A DNA stretch of 64,000 nt, taken from the NCBI RefSeq assembly GCF_905220565.1, contig NC_059396.1:13039706-13103705 (forward strand), read 5' to 3'. Made by a program: the position numbers and the translations under genes. The notes under the pieces are model-generated. The model was given only the letters and a program-made list of their open reading frames with translations, did no database searches and had not been told where the DNA came from. Shown in pieces: positions 34,209 through 45,206 of the stretch; positions within the stretch are counted from its first letter, which is position 1; each line of letters opens with the position of its first letter. The DNA is from Melitaea cinxia. Its lineage: Eukaryota > Arthropoda > Insecta > Lepidoptera > Nymphalidae.

Positions 34209-34692
34209 AGCATATATGACTTTTTTTTAAATATAAACCATCCTAAAACAATATATAAAAAAATATAAATAGTCAAAATCGTGTTAGGCAAGATAGGGTA
34301 TCAGACACCCCATCTTGCCCGTTGATTCGTTTTAAAATTAATATTCAAACAAAAAAAAAATTGAATAATGTTTCATAACAAAACAAGTTATTATCTGTTA
34401 CTGCAGTGTACTGATAGGATTAACCGAGGTGCCGCTTAAAATTCACCAAATACAAGTTTCATGCACTACGAAACGTATATATAAGAAATTTTAATACGAA
34501 CAAACGAAATCTACTTTTCGACGATAACTAAAACAAATGAATAGCCGCCGTGTTAGTACTCGTGTGACTAAAAGCTGTCGTGGCGGCCAGTAGCGACATG
34601 GCAGAGTGAATGAGATTGATCAATTTAAATCACCTGAAAAGCCTGATGCCCCGTCTTGCCCACCACCCCGTCTTGCCCGGTGTTCCCCTACA

Positions 34693-35270
34693 CGTATATT
34701 TAAAACTAATAATATTATTATTTGTTGAAAACTTTCTATAAAACGAATTCGATTATATCTTATAAAACATAAACTTAATACAGCAGACCTTCAATCAATA
34801 AGCGCCGTCCGAGCTGTTGAGCGAGAGTTGTGACACAATCTTGGATAGCCAATAATGCATTCTGAGCTCAATCTATCTTATCCGATTCATAAAACTTTCC
34901 GAGAGTCAAGATAGAAGGATCGAGTTCTCACAAGTTGTTAGACGGGATATCCTACACCGTTATTCAATATTATTATTATCGTCGACCTATTGTTTTTAGA
35001 TCTTTATTTCTATTGTTTCTACTATCTGAATAAATAGGTTCAAATACATAGTCTTAAAAAAAAGGCACATAGATAAAATACTCTTAGGTATAACAAGTGA
35101 AATAAATTTTTATATATTTGTATCACATTAATATTTTTAATTTGACAGATTATGAATTTATTTTATTAAAAAAAAAATATATTTTTGTTTATAAAATCAA
35201 AATTATTAAATTCTTCAGTTATAAGGTCTGTAGAAATAATGGATACTAAAAGAAGAGAATTTTTAAACCA
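34693..35270. other. AT-rich stretch, no gene seen
   Basis: No feature supported. Confidence 0.4.
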
Positions 35271-35272
35271 TA

Positions 35273-35710
35273 AAAAAATGAGTATGCTCTAGACCACACG
35301 ACTTAAATAAAACTTCTTTAGCTCCTACAACATTATATGAAACGTAACTCTCTGTCTCTCTCTCTCTCTTTCTATCTTCACTAACTTATATCTCCCTCTC
35401 AACTTCCGTTCGCTTCACTCAATCACACCTTTCATAACACTCTCGTCACGCATTAGCTTACTCACTAATTCAAACGTGCATAAAGAAGTTATACCTACTT
35501 CAAAAAACGAGTGTGCTTTAGACCACACGACTGAAGTAAAACTTCGTGAAATCGTAACTCTCTGTTTTTCTATCTTCACTAACTTATATCTCCCTCTCAA
35601 CTTCCGTTTGCCTCGCCCGATCACACTTTTCGTAACGCTCTTGTCACGTTTTCACCAGCTTACTTCCCTAGTCAAGTGTGCTTAAATAAGTTTTACTTCA
35701 AAAAATCTCT
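35273..35710. repeat. 229-bp tandem duplication
   Basis: AGACCACACGACT begins at 35291 and again at 35520. Both units continue with a pyrimidine-rich tract (TCTATCTTCACTAACTTATA, CTCCCTCTCAACTTCCGTT) and end with GTGCWTAAAKAAGTT. Divergence between units is roughly a tenth by eye. ORFs on both strands here (for example 35415 and 35476) are shadows of the repeat. Confidence 0.75.
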
Positions 35711-35714
35711 GCTT

Positions 35715-36235
35715 TATGTATCTAAATTATCTTTACATTAAAAAAGGTCACAAAAACTTGTTACTATGACCAATAGAAATATTTTTGTCGAAATAGCCTG
35801 ATATCCAATTACGTGATGTTGAATAACTAGAGTTGTGATCCATCACGTCTAAGCCTCTCATTTGACCAACGCACCGCCCGACATTATTCGTTTTACTGTA
35901 ATTATCTTTTTGTTGAACTTGTCGAGAAAACCAACCTGAAAGGTAGAGTGTGAATAATTTATTATGTTGTACATAGATAGACACCAATTTCACCTTCACG
36001 ACGGGAAATCATAACTTTTCCTTCTCATTAAGATGTGTCTCGTAAGAGTTCTTTGAACGATACGTTAACGACTTTTCCTTTGTCTTAAGAACGTTAATTA
36101 ATTTAATTAAATTTTTATGACTTCTTTAATATTACTATTTAAGTATTTAGTACAGTAAAACATGCACGATTGAATGAAAGTCGAAAGTAATTTCGTCGAA
36201 ATATGACGTCTGTTATTTTTACTTCAAAAAAGAAG
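35715..36235. other. No gene seen
   Basis: No element or gene supported; one 83-codon minus-strand ORF without similarity. Confidence 0.35.
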
Positions 36236-36460
36236 TCAAGATCAAAATCAAAATCAAAAACAGCTTTATTCAAATAGGCCCCAAGAGCACTTTCTAATCG
36301 TCATTTTACAAATTAAAACTTTAAAAATAAATTTAATCATAAATTATTATTGAATTAAAAATAAATTATTACTTTTGTAAAAGTTAAGCTACCACCGATT
36401 CGGAATGTAGTTTCTGTAGAGAAGAATCGGGAAGAAACTCCGCAGTTACTCTTCTGAAAT
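36236..36460 (-). repeat. LINE-type 3' end with TTTGAT tail
   Basis: On the minus strand the sequence ends CCTATTTGAATAAAGCTG followed by repeated TTTTGAT, a polyadenylation-like signal plus simple tail typical of LINE 3' ends. Upstream are AGTTTCTTCCCGATTCTTC and ACTACATTCCGAATCGGTGG. No coding part remains. Confidence 0.5.
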
Positions 36461-36464
36461 AGTA

Positions 36465-36600
36465 GTTTATGCAACTGTCATATAATGAAGGGTATTAAAA
36501 CACGAGTGTGAGTTTATGAAACGAGCGCAGCGAGTTTCATAATAGTAACGAGTGTTTTAATACCCGTGTTATATGCAGTTGCATACACTACTTTATCTTC
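36465..36600. repeat. Long imperfect palindrome
   Basis: AGTAGTTTATGCAACTG... at the left is mirrored by ...CAGTTGCATACACTACT at the right, with GGGTATTAAAACACGAGTG and its complement in between and GAAACGAGCGCAGCGAGTTTC at the centre. About 130 bp could fold into one hairpin. It adjoins the recombinase-like ORF at 36702 and may be the end structure of the same element. Confidence 0.65.
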
Positions 36601-36701
36601 ACTAATGCAATTAATCAAACAACAAGAGTAAAAGCTGACAATAGTTTATTTATAATAATTGTTCAAATTTTGGATGGTACAATTTTGAAAGTTAATGTTA
36701 A

Positions 36702-36890
36702 TTATTGATCCAGCAGCTGTAGCGGTCGCGGGGCAAGCAGTAGAGCTCGTAGACGGAGTCGGAATAAGTTATTATATTCTTTTTCATATAATTTTCTAGA
36801 TTTTTCTGGCAAAAGATTGTGAGTTAATTTTGTTGCCAATTCTAGAATATCCGGAGGCGTACAAATATCATCGTCGCTATCCATTTTCAA
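36702..36890 (-). pseudogene. Tyrosine-recombinase-like N-terminus (Crypton-like)
   Basis: A 62-codon ORF starting MKMDSDDDICTPPDILEL and continuing ATKLTHNLLPEKSRKLYEKE. It resembles the N-terminal SAM-like, DNA-binding part of insect tyrosine-recombinase (phage-integrase fold) proteins, which begin with LTHNLLPEKS..LYEKEY. After EYNNLF the match ends and the catalytic domain is missing. A CpG-rich segment just upstream on the minus strand (36895-37000) may be its promoter. I infer a deletion derivative of a Crypton-like element; the assignment rests on memory of the family. Confidence 0.45.
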
Positions 36891-37089
36891 CTTTTAATTT
36901 ATTAAATTAAATTCACGCGTACGTGTATTGTCACAGTGATTTTGCCGCCATTAAAATCTAACCAATGAGAGCGCTGCTGCGCGCATGCGAGCGATGTTAT
37001 AATGAGATTTTACGATATCGATGTGGATATTATACCATCATGTGAATTGAGTGTTTTGTTGTCTGCGCTATAACAGTAGTAATTATAAG

Positions 37090-37505
37090 TCAAGTATTGG
37101 AAACATAAGTAGAATGTTACAACATTAATGTAGATAAAATAATATATAAACTGTGTTTTAATACAAAATTGTTGTTGTCAAAAATGTTGCATAAAATACA
37201 GCGTCACTAAGTCCACACATCTTTATCAACTATGTAATCCTGCGCCGACTAATAAGCTTTATCTATTATTTTTTTAAGTAATAAAAAATAAAGGATATAG
37301 ATAAATAAAATCAAGTTTATATCATATAAATCAAACTATCAAATTTTATAGCTTTTCATATTATTCGATTCAAGCGAAAACATAAACATACATTTTGTAA
37401 AAAACGTTTTTATCGTGTAATTGAAGGCGCGTTGCGATTAAAATTGATTAACTTTATATAATTTTAAATCTCAACGTTAAAAACATATAACCTATTTTTA
37501 TTATT
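37090..37505. other. AT-rich stretch, no gene seen
   Basis: No feature supported. Confidence 0.4.
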
Positions 37506-37507
37506 TA

Positions 37508-37699
37508 CTAGTAACCCTCTCCGGCTTCGTACGTTTGCAAAAACTATCAGTGTTCCTTTACTATATTATGCATGTATTATACATACAATAAATCTTTCCC
37601 TGGAATCACTCTATTTACTAAAGAACCGCATCAAAATCCGTTGCGTTGTTTTAAAGATCTAAGCAGCGGAAAGCGACTTTGTTTTATACTATGTAATGA
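37508..37699 (-). mobile_element. Non-autonomous Helitron, family A, short
   Basis: On the minus strand starts TCATTACATAGTATAAAAC after A and ends GGAGAGGGTTACTAG before T. Same ends as the copies at 11219 and 16238 but with a reduced interior (192 bp). Confidence 0.8.
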
Positions 37700-37721
37700 T
37701 TAATTACATTAATATAATATA

Positions 37722-37938
37722 CTAGCTGACCCCGCAAACGTTGTTTTGCCATCTATGTTATAAAGCCCCTTTATCCCCGCCCCCCTCTATAACTTAGGGC
37801 TATGAAAAATAGATGTTGTTCGATTCTCATTGTCAGACCTACGCAATATGCACACAAAATTTCATGAGAATCGGTCAAGCCGTTTCGGAGGAGTTTAACT
37901 ACAAACACCGCGACATGAGAATTTTATATATTAGAAGA
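37722..37938 (-). mobile_element. Non-autonomous Helitron, family C
   Basis: Minus strand start TCTTCTAATATATAAAATTC after A, end GGGGTCAGCTAG before T. It lies 22 bp from the family A Helitron in the same orientation. Interior shares CGTTTCGGAGGAG and AAAAATAGATGTTG with copies at 7515 and 58056. Confidence 0.75.
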
Positions 37939-37944
37939 TATTCA

Positions 37945-38380
37945 CTCCTTAAGAATAATCCATAAAGTTATAGGAAACTATTTGTTTCATTTTTCACAGT
38001 AAAAAGAAGTTTTATTTTGAAAGTTCTTTAAATATTAATTTAGTTTGTATGCATTATTAGTATAACTAATATTTTAACCAAATATTAAATTTAAATAAGA
38101 TATTGAATGTGATTTGTAATAAAAACGAGTCTCTAAAATCATGCTGGCGGCGTTGGGGCGCACAAGTATTTTCATTCCAAATGTAATTGGAAAACTCGCA
38201 ACAATAAAAGTCTAGGGTGACACGAGACGATTTGGCGGCATAATACAGCTGCAGAAGATTTGTTTGTTTGCAGATACTTAATTTTCCTGAAAAAATATTT
38301 TTGATTCCAATAAAATTTGCGATTCCTTTCCATCGGAAAAATAATAAGAAATTAAAGACAACAACTACTGTTTAGGTAAT
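37945..38380. other. No gene seen
   Basis: AT-rich sequence without recognised features. Confidence 0.4.
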
Positions 38381-38393
38381 GTATAAATAATCT

Positions 38394-38493
38394 CATCATC
38401 ATCATCACTTCAGCCTATCGCAGTCCACTGCTGGACATAGGCCTCCCCAAGTTCTTGCCAGACATCGATTTCATTACTTTGTTATTTTTTATT
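38394..38493 (-). mobile_element. RTE-type LINE 3' end with TSD
   Basis: A 100-bp insertion with a 12-bp target duplication TATAAATAATCT (38382-38393 and 38494-38505). On the minus strand it encodes W-Q-E-L-G-E-A-Y-V-Q-Q-W-T-A-I-G-stop, the intact C-terminus of an RTE LINE protein, then GTGATGATGATGATG. Extreme 5' truncation left only the tail. Unlike SINE-1 copies it has LINE coding sequence (CTGGCAAGAACTTGGGG) upstream of the shared tail. Confidence 0.85.
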
Positions 38494-38509
38494 TATAAAT
38501 AATCTGCTT

Positions 38510-40560
38510 ATGTGTCATTATTTTTGACTGACCTCAAATAAAGAAGGTCATTTATTCCGAACGTATGACAGCCTATTCGAGCTTCCAAATAAGTACACAT
38601 ATTTTTATACTCACATGTAAATCTTTTGTCGATTGTTTTAATTTGTTTTGTTACTTAATTGCGGGTTTGGCAAAATGCATATTTACTCGTATAAGTATTA
38701 GTATACCTATATGTGTCGTTTGGCGAAATTAATTTTTGCAAATTTAGCACAAATAAAAAACTTTTTAAACGGACTATTATAAATCATTAAAAGATAAGGT
38801 TATAATCATATTCAAGTATCAAAATAACCGATCGTTTGGTTATATTACAGTATGTGTTTTTTCCTTTTTGGAAAAAAATCAGAATTAACAATTTATAAAA
38901 TACATAGCACATAATGAAATTAAAAAAAAAACAGTTATCACAGATAGAGAGCTTTGGATATATGAATTGATCTATGAAATGTTTAATCCCCCACAAGGAT
39001 CAAACTCCCCCATGCAATAAAACAAATCTATTTAAAATAGGTTATTCCTGTTAGGTTTATAGCGTAACGAGCTACGCAAGTTCAAATGAAAAAAAAATGG
39101 AAAATAGGAAAGTGCACGCCTCCAATGTGATGAAATGTCCTACCTCCGCCCTCATTCCACCACTAAACATTATTCAATTAATTTGAACGAAATATTAAAC
39201 GACTCATAATCCGAAGCATTAGAGAGTCCTTTACGATCAAAATATTTCCTTAAATATTTTTATCATTTTCGCTTTTATTTATGTAAACAGGATAATTTTC
39301 ATATCATTGTGCGGATAATTTAATGGAGAATAATTCTGTAGTCATCAAAAATTAATTTCTAATTAGAACCGTAAAATATCTATTGTAAAAAATTTAAGAA
39401 ATTTTCAGCCTTTATATTTAATAGGCTTCTAAGCTACTAGTTTTCTGACATAATAAAAAACAGTTTGTTTTGTCTAGTGATTCTCGAGATACGTTGCTAT
39501 CATCCGTTCATAAAAAACGTTGACGTTTTTACTATAACGGTGTTCAAAAATACTTCAAATTATATTTCATTTTATAGTTTGAAGTATATTCTGTAAAAAC
39601 TTGTGTTTTTTTATAGCATATTAATGCATTGTTATAAAAATATAAAATTTTTAGAGTAAGCGTTTTCCGTACTTTTCATTTTGTATAAGTAGAGCACAGT
39701 CTCTTTGGAGGCGTGCAATTTACGATTAGCATTTGGCATACTAAAATATTAAATAAAAATAAAAAATAATTGGTATTTTCAAAGTCATAATTAAAGACTT
39801 GTATTTTAAATAGTTAGTACCCACTACTACACTCGCATTAATACATATTTTACTTTTATGGAATAAAACAGAAAAAGTATATAATTTCTAATTAAATTTA
39901 TGTTACTTTGTGTGTTGGTGTGCAAAAAAAGTGTAAATAAATAAATAAATAAATTTTGCTCATAATTTTGGCATGGTGCGCAACCATAATAGAGACAGAG
40001 ATGTCTAGGTACTAAAGGACGAAACGTTTTTACAGTATAATAAAGTTAACACAGAGAAGCAGTCAGATAAAAATAATAGAGATTAGAGATTATGTCATAT
40101 GTTCTTTGATGATGTCTTCAATGTGTAGAATGAGTCCGACTAAAACTTTATTATAAGTATCTGTAAATGATGGCCTTAAGAATTAAAAACAGGTCAAAAT
40201 TGTAAGAAATAAAACTGCAAAAGTAATAGAAAACTGCTTACGAAGAATTTTAAGCGTTTCATTTGAAAAACCAGACTTAGAAGTGTGCTCATAAATTGAT
40301 CAATTTTTACGGGGTTTCAAGAACAAAGCTAGAAAATCGCAGTAGTTAGAGTAGCGATGAATATTAGATTGCAGTAAGCATTTTCGCATGACTGAGTACG
40401 CATGGGTTAAAAATATATGTTCGAACCATAATGAAGAAGGAGACATGCTATCTAATGAGAAATATCGATTTTGAAATATCATTTCGCAGTGGTGGATGGA
40501 TATCTAGGACGTTTTTAACAAAATTATAACTTAATATAGGTATGGTGCCTATGGTGAGCT
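38510..40560. other. AT-rich stretch, no gene seen
   Basis: No ORF beyond about 70 codons; an (AAAT)n run near 39936-39955. Nothing else supported. Confidence 0.4.
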
Positions 40561-40570
40561 ATTGTAGGCT

Positions 40571-40595
40571 GTATATATATATATATATATATATA
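40571..40595. repeat. (AT)n microsatellite
   Basis: Short pure AT dinucleotide run. Confidence 0.9.
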
Positions 40596-40599
40596 GATA

Positions 40600-41750
40600 T
40601 GCTATATGAAATTTAAGGCTGTATTGTATTATACAAATAAATTCCTTAAATTTCATTCATTTACAAAAAGAAAATTAAATAAATTTATATTTATAAACGC
40701 ATACTCATGTAATTAAATTAAATTAAAATGTTTATTTTGCTGTAAGGTTATTAAAAATATATAATCCGTCGATGTTTATACGTGAGCAAAGTTTTATTAT
40801 TATTTATTTTTTAATTTAAAAATTTACATCCACGGGCTCAAAATGCCCATGCTTTTTGTTAATCATGCATGCATTATAATAATACCACAGGTGATTTTTC
40901 ATTATTACTACAGATCGACAGTCCTGTGACTGCCTAGTAAAACTAGGACGTGATCCGACGCTGACGGTTATTTTTTTCCTTGTAAAATACTGATTAATAG
41001 AAAGTATACACGTCATTCTTTTGTAATTTCTGAACATATCTTATCTATATCTATATTTACACTTATTTGCTAGTTATCATGTATGTACACTTATTTCCTA
41101 GTTACCATATATGTACACTTTGTTCTACTTACAATATACACTTACACTTAGCCTATGTTACTGTTAGTTAGGGATTTTTTTATATTTCTAATGTATTTAT
41201 TTATATATAGTTATTATTTATATTTCTCTATTTACAATTTTTTTATATACATAATACACCTTGAACCCTTGCCAGCGACGCAGCGTGAGCAAAGTTTAGG
41301 AAAAACGAATTACAAATGCCAAAATGCAAATATTTAGACTTTTAGTTGTTGTCTTTAATCTGCTAAACTTTTAAACTTTTAGTCTTTGATCTAGCTAAAT
41401 CTGCTACATGAAATCAATTATAGTTTTCGAAACAAAACTTGTATAGATCTCAATTGATTTCTCAGAAGTGCAGTTATTAGTTTCTCTATAACAATTATAT
41501 TGAAGTCGTAAACACGGTTTTGTTACGATTTTAAGTAGAATTGTTTGAGTACAAAATCGTGTAACTTATCAAAATCAAGGCGAGTAAACCCAGACGAATC
41601 GGCTAGTAAATATTAACTGGCTACTTAGTAGTCGATACCTAAGTACGGAACGGAACCCTAAAAAGTAAGAAGTATATTTTATTGATTTTATTGATAGTCG
41701 GAACGTTTTACAAGGAAAATTCATTTATTTTAAAAAGTATTCTAGATGTA
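40600..41750. other. AT-rich stretch, no gene seen
   Basis: No gene recognised. Around 41055-41150 three imperfect copies of a TACACTTATTTSCTAGTTAYCA motif sit in tandem. Confidence 0.35.
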
Positions 41751-41751
41751 A

Positions 41752-43224
41752 TTAAATGGGCGAATAGTCATCCTTCTTATTAACAATCATATTTGTAACC
41801 TTGCGCTCTCTACAGGCAAATTTCCTAAGGTAGCCATCATACACCCGATCTATAAGAGTGGGGATCGAGGCTGTGTTAATAACTATAGGCCAATAGCCGT
41901 ACTTCCTGCTCTCTCAAAAATACTGGAGCGAATTATGAATAGCAGGCTTACTAATTTTCTGGAAAAAAACAATCTTCTCTCACCTGCGCAGTTTGGCTTT
42001 CGTGCGGGTAGATCCACCTCTGATGCTGTAAATGAACTTACCAACTTTATAGTATCAGAGATGGATGGAGGGCGGAAAGTCTTGGGTATATTCCTGGATA
42101 TTGCCAAAGCATTTGACACGGTTTCTGTACCCCTCCTTATCCGGAAAATGGAAAATCTAGGGATTAGAGGTGTACCTCTATGCCTTTTTAAAGATTATTT
42201 AAGTGAGCGTACCCAGAGAGTTAGAATAGACGAATACATCAGTAACGAGAGTACATTGACTTATGGTACCCCTCAAGGTAGCGTACTTGGACCTACTCTA
42301 TTTCTAATTTACATCAACGACCTGAGTATGCTCACCCTCCCTGGTTGCAAAATAATCAGCTTTGCCGACGACACTGCTCTCTTATTCACTGCAGATACAT
42401 GGGCCGAAACATACAGGTATGCTCAGTCGGGTTTCAATACTATCTCAAAGTGGTTACGAGGATACCTATTGACTTTAAATAGCGCGAAAACCACTTACAT
42501 CACTTTCTCCTTTAAAGGCATTGTACCACAGTCTACTACTCACGCCATACAAGTTCACTCGTGTTCTGAACCACAAAACGCTACATGCGACTGCACACGC
42601 TTGCAAAAAAAAGAGAATGTAAAATACTTGGGAGTAGTGATTGATAATAATCTTAGATTTGACGAACATATAGATGCGATTAATAACAGGTTACGAAAAC
42701 TTATATACGTCTTTAAAACAATAAGAAATGTCTTGGATGCTAACCGATTGAAATCTGTCTATTTTGCCCTCGCTCAATCGGTGCTAACTTATTGTATCAC
42801 GTCCTGGGGTGGTGCACCGAAAACCAGACTGATTTGCCTGGAGAGAGCACAAAGAGCTATACTAAAGGTATCATTATTTAAACCGTATCGTTACCCCACT
42901 GTATTGTTATACAAAGAGTGCCAGGTCTTAACGGTGCGCCAATTGTTTATACTTGACACCCTACTAAGACAACACACACTTCTTGAATATCACCCGTCAG
43001 TGTCAGACGCCAAAAGGCGGTACAATCCTGTACAGTGTAGCAAGTTTTCCACAAGGTTCTCAAAGCGATTCTTTTGCAGCTTGGGTGGCTTTTTGTACAA
43101 CAAAATCAATAGATTTCTGCCTATATACAACCTCACTAAAAATAGGTGTAAACGGAAATTAACTGACTGGTTACAGAAATTGAACTATGATGACACGGAA
43201 GCGATTTTTTCTGCCCTAACTTAG
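41752..43224 (+). CDS. Reverse transcriptase of a non-LTR retrotransposon (5'-truncated ORF2)
   Basis: Open for about 490 codons from 41752 to the stop at 43222-43224; an internal Met lies at 41935 but the family continues upstream (LSTGKFPKVAIIHPIYKSGD, NNYRPIAVLPALSKILERI). RT motifs in order: FGFRAGRSTSDAV, FLDIAKAFDTV (first Asp), YGTPQGSVLGPTLFLIYIND and the catalytic FADDTALLF, then KTTYITF, KYLGVVIDNN and a thumb region. All catalytic residues are present, so the polymerase domain looks intact. The endonuclease domain is missing upstream of a stop at 41749-41751. It would copy LINE RNA at the target but cannot act alone. Clade uncertain (Jockey/CR1 group). Confidence 0.85.
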   Translation, partial: LNGRIVILLINNHICNLALSTGKFPKVAIIHPIYKSGDRGCVNNYRPIAVLPALSKILERIMNSRLTNFLEKNNLLSPAQFGFRAGRSTSDAVNELTNFIVSEMDGGRKVLGIFLDIAKAFDTVSVPLLIRKMENLGIRGVPLCLFKDYLSERTQRVRIDEYISNESTLTYGTPQGSVLGPTLFLIYINDLSMLTLPGCKIISFADDTALLFTADTWAETYRYAQSGFNTISKWLRGYLLTLNSAKTTYITFSFKGIVPQSTTHAIQVHSCSEPQNATCDCTRLQKKENVKYLGVVIDNNLRFDEHIDAINNRLRKLIYVFKTIRNVLDANRLKSVYFALAQSVLTYCITSWGGAPKTRLICLERAQRAILKVSLFKPYRYPTVLLYKECQVLTVRQLFILDTLLRQHTLLEYHPSVSDAKRRYNPVQCSKFSTRFSKRFFCSLGGFLYNKINRFLPIYNLTKNRCKRKLTDWLQKLNYDDTEAIFSALT

Positions 43225-43255
43225 AGTACTTCTAACATACTAGCACCCATGCCCA

Positions 43256-43259
43256 CACA

Positions 43260-43294
<35 letters not shown>

Positions 43295-43320
43295 CGCGCA
43301 CACACACATACACACACACT
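43256..43320. repeat. (CA)n microsatellite, interrupted
   Basis: CA dinucleotides with a few CGCA and CATA interruptions, in the 3' UTR of the LINE. Confidence 0.95.
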
Positions 43321-43813
43321 ACCTAACCCATATCGTACCACGAATAACATAAAATATACTAACCTTAGATATATAAAGTTACTATCTCATATAATATTGT
43401 TTACAACAAAATTGTTAATGCCCGTATGATGATATTTGAAATGTACTTTTTTAAGGGGTGGAGACCTGGTGTCCTGAAACACAGGCCTCGAGCCTAGCTT
43501 AGGCACCAGTCTCCCACAATATTAGTGCTCATGTTATTATGTACCTATCTAATGTCCTGTTAGCAATATTGTGGTGAGAAAATAAATAAATATTATTATT
43601 ATTATTATATGTACTTAAATGTTACATTTTCCAAATACTGGTACTGAATATATTTCACGACAAGTTAATTTTCAGACAATACAAGAGATACAACAGAAAA
43701 TCGGCTTATCGTACACAGTCAGGTTGCATTGAAGCAACATTCGAGGCAACAGAAAGCATTAGATATCTGACAGTTTATGATATGAATACGACTCGTAAGC
43801 AAAATTAATAACA

Positions 43814-44114
43814 TCTATACAAATAAATAAAATTGGAGTGTCTGTTTGTAATAATAAAATAACCGCTTTTTACTAAATGCATGTGGATGTATACACGGTA
43901 CATATACCAAATAACATTTTTTACAATTTTTGTCTGTCTGTCTGTCTGTTTGTTTCTTTGTTCCGGCTAATCTCTGAAACGACCGATTTTGACGGGACTT
44001 TCACTGGCAGATAGCTGATGTAATAAGTAACATAGGCTTTATTTTAGAAATTTGCGAACTGAAAAATAAGTTTTTTGTTAAATTCCACGCGGTCGAAGTC
44101 ACGGGCACAGCTAG
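43814..44114 (+). mobile_element. Non-autonomous Helitron, family B
   Basis: Starts TCTATACAAATAAATAAAAT after A and ends CGGGCACAGCTAG before T; 301 bp. Interior includes TTGGAGTGTCTGTTTGTAAT, a GTCT microsatellite, TTCCGGCTAATCTCTGAAAC and ACTTTCACTGGCAGATAGC. A second element with the same 5' part is at 53938. Confidence 0.75.
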
Positions 44115-44234
44115 TAATTTCAAAATTGTCTGAAAAATTATACAAAAAAATAAATAAATAAAACAATCTAATCCTATTTATTTTAAGTATAAGTACACCT
44201 ATGCCTGTCAATAATCACTGGTCATAATATCCTC

Positions 44235-44408
44235 TGCAACCCGGTTGCCTGGTAAAGAACGTTTTTTAGTGATAAGGTCGACGCACCATTGTACAAAGTT
44301 AAGACTAATTTGTATATATATTATATATATTGTATTTCAAATATTGTATATATTGTATTTGTCGTTAGTGTACACTAAAGAATGTTCATTATTATTATCA
44401 TTATTAAT
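44235..44408 (+). repeat. CR1-like LINE 3' end, degraded
   Basis: Keeps GTGATAAGGTCG, ATTGTACAAAGTTAAG, TGTACACTAAAGAATG and the (ATT)n tail, in the order of the 3' UTR seen at 44605. Confidence 0.5.
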
Positions 44409-44604
44409 AAACATTTTTTTCTCATTTTTGTTGTCTGTGTACTAAAATGAATAAATATTTAACCCCTATTTTAGCTCTTAAATGTGCAAGTTAGAAATTA
44501 AAAAGGCGCTGAATTACGTTTGGAAGTAGTCTTATATGTTTATTTTTAAGCTTCTTAGAAAACAACCGAAAATCAAAAATTTTAATGTTTTAAATGTATC
44601 ATAT

Positions 44605-44740
44605 TAAGGTTGTCTGGAAGAAATCGCTCTTAGCGATAAGACCGCCTTTGTACATCTTTCTTTGCATGTATCACTTTTTTTGTAATGTTTCTTTGTGGTG
44701 TACAATAAAGAGTATTTATTATTATTTTTATTATATTTTA
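44605..44740 (+). repeat. CR1-like LINE 3' end
   Basis: AAGGTTGTCTGGAAGAAATC, CGATAAGACCGCCTTTGTAC and GTGGTGTACAATAAAGAGTA followed by (TTA)n. Same family as the tails at 3704, 51850 and 58836. Confidence 0.7.
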
Positions 44741-44744
44741 AAAA

Positions 44745-45185
44745 TATGTTTTTTTTATTTTGTTATTAGGGAGACATACAATCGTTACAACACTCATCCA
44801 ATGAAAAATATAAAAAAAAAACATAAATCAATCAAGTTTCCACTTAAATTCTTTATTATTTTACTATGTTTTTTATAATTTATATTTATTAATACACCTA
44901 TGTAATTAACATCTCTTCCCAAGCGAGAAGCCACGGGTTGGAGTTAGTAATTAGTAAAATCAATTTGACCTGCTTACTAAAGTAGTCCTCGGTATCCTTT
45001 TTAAAATGCAACGGATATATCGCTGTGGGAAAACAGCGTGAACTCAACTTGTTTGCGTTCAAAACACTTTGTTTGAAATTTTACAGAGATACGTACGAGT
45101 AGATCAGATTCAAACCACAGCTTCGTTCATAACTAATATCTTAAGATATTAAATACAAGTTTTCTCCGTTTTTGCAACATTTGTT
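44745..45185. other. No gene seen
   Basis: AT-rich filler between LINE fragments. Confidence 0.4.
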
Positions 45186-45206
45186 ACTCATGATCCGCTC
45201 TTACTG

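Larger units (their letters stand above)
33044..34688 (-). mobile_element. Pogo-type DNA transposon, internally deleted
   Basis: A 1,645-bp element with inverted termini GGGGAACACCGGGCAAGA and TCTTGCCCGGTGTTCCCC, flanked by TA on both sides (33042-33043 and 34689-34690), the target duplication of Tc1/mariner/pogo elements. GGGCAAGATGGGGT-like motifs repeat inside both ends (about 33222-33296, 34285-34322 and 34647-34675). The minus strand encodes the N-terminal DNA-binding domain and the C-terminal zinc finger of a pogo transposase, but the central catalytic domain is missing. Confidence 0.8.
41752..43608 (+). mobile_element. Non-LTR retrotransposon copy with intact RT
   Basis: Includes the RT ORF and a 3' UTR with a (CA)n run (43256-43320), GGGGTGGAGACCTGGTGTCC, CACCAGTCTCCCACAATATT, AATAAATAAATA and a final (ATT)n tail. 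The 5' half is missing. No target duplication was identified because the 5' boundary is unclear. Confidence 0.75.

Noticed and set aside
35415..35685. ORFs on both strands in the duplicated pyrimidine-rich region
   Set aside because: Mutually overlapping frames across a tandem repeat; no domain or coding signature.
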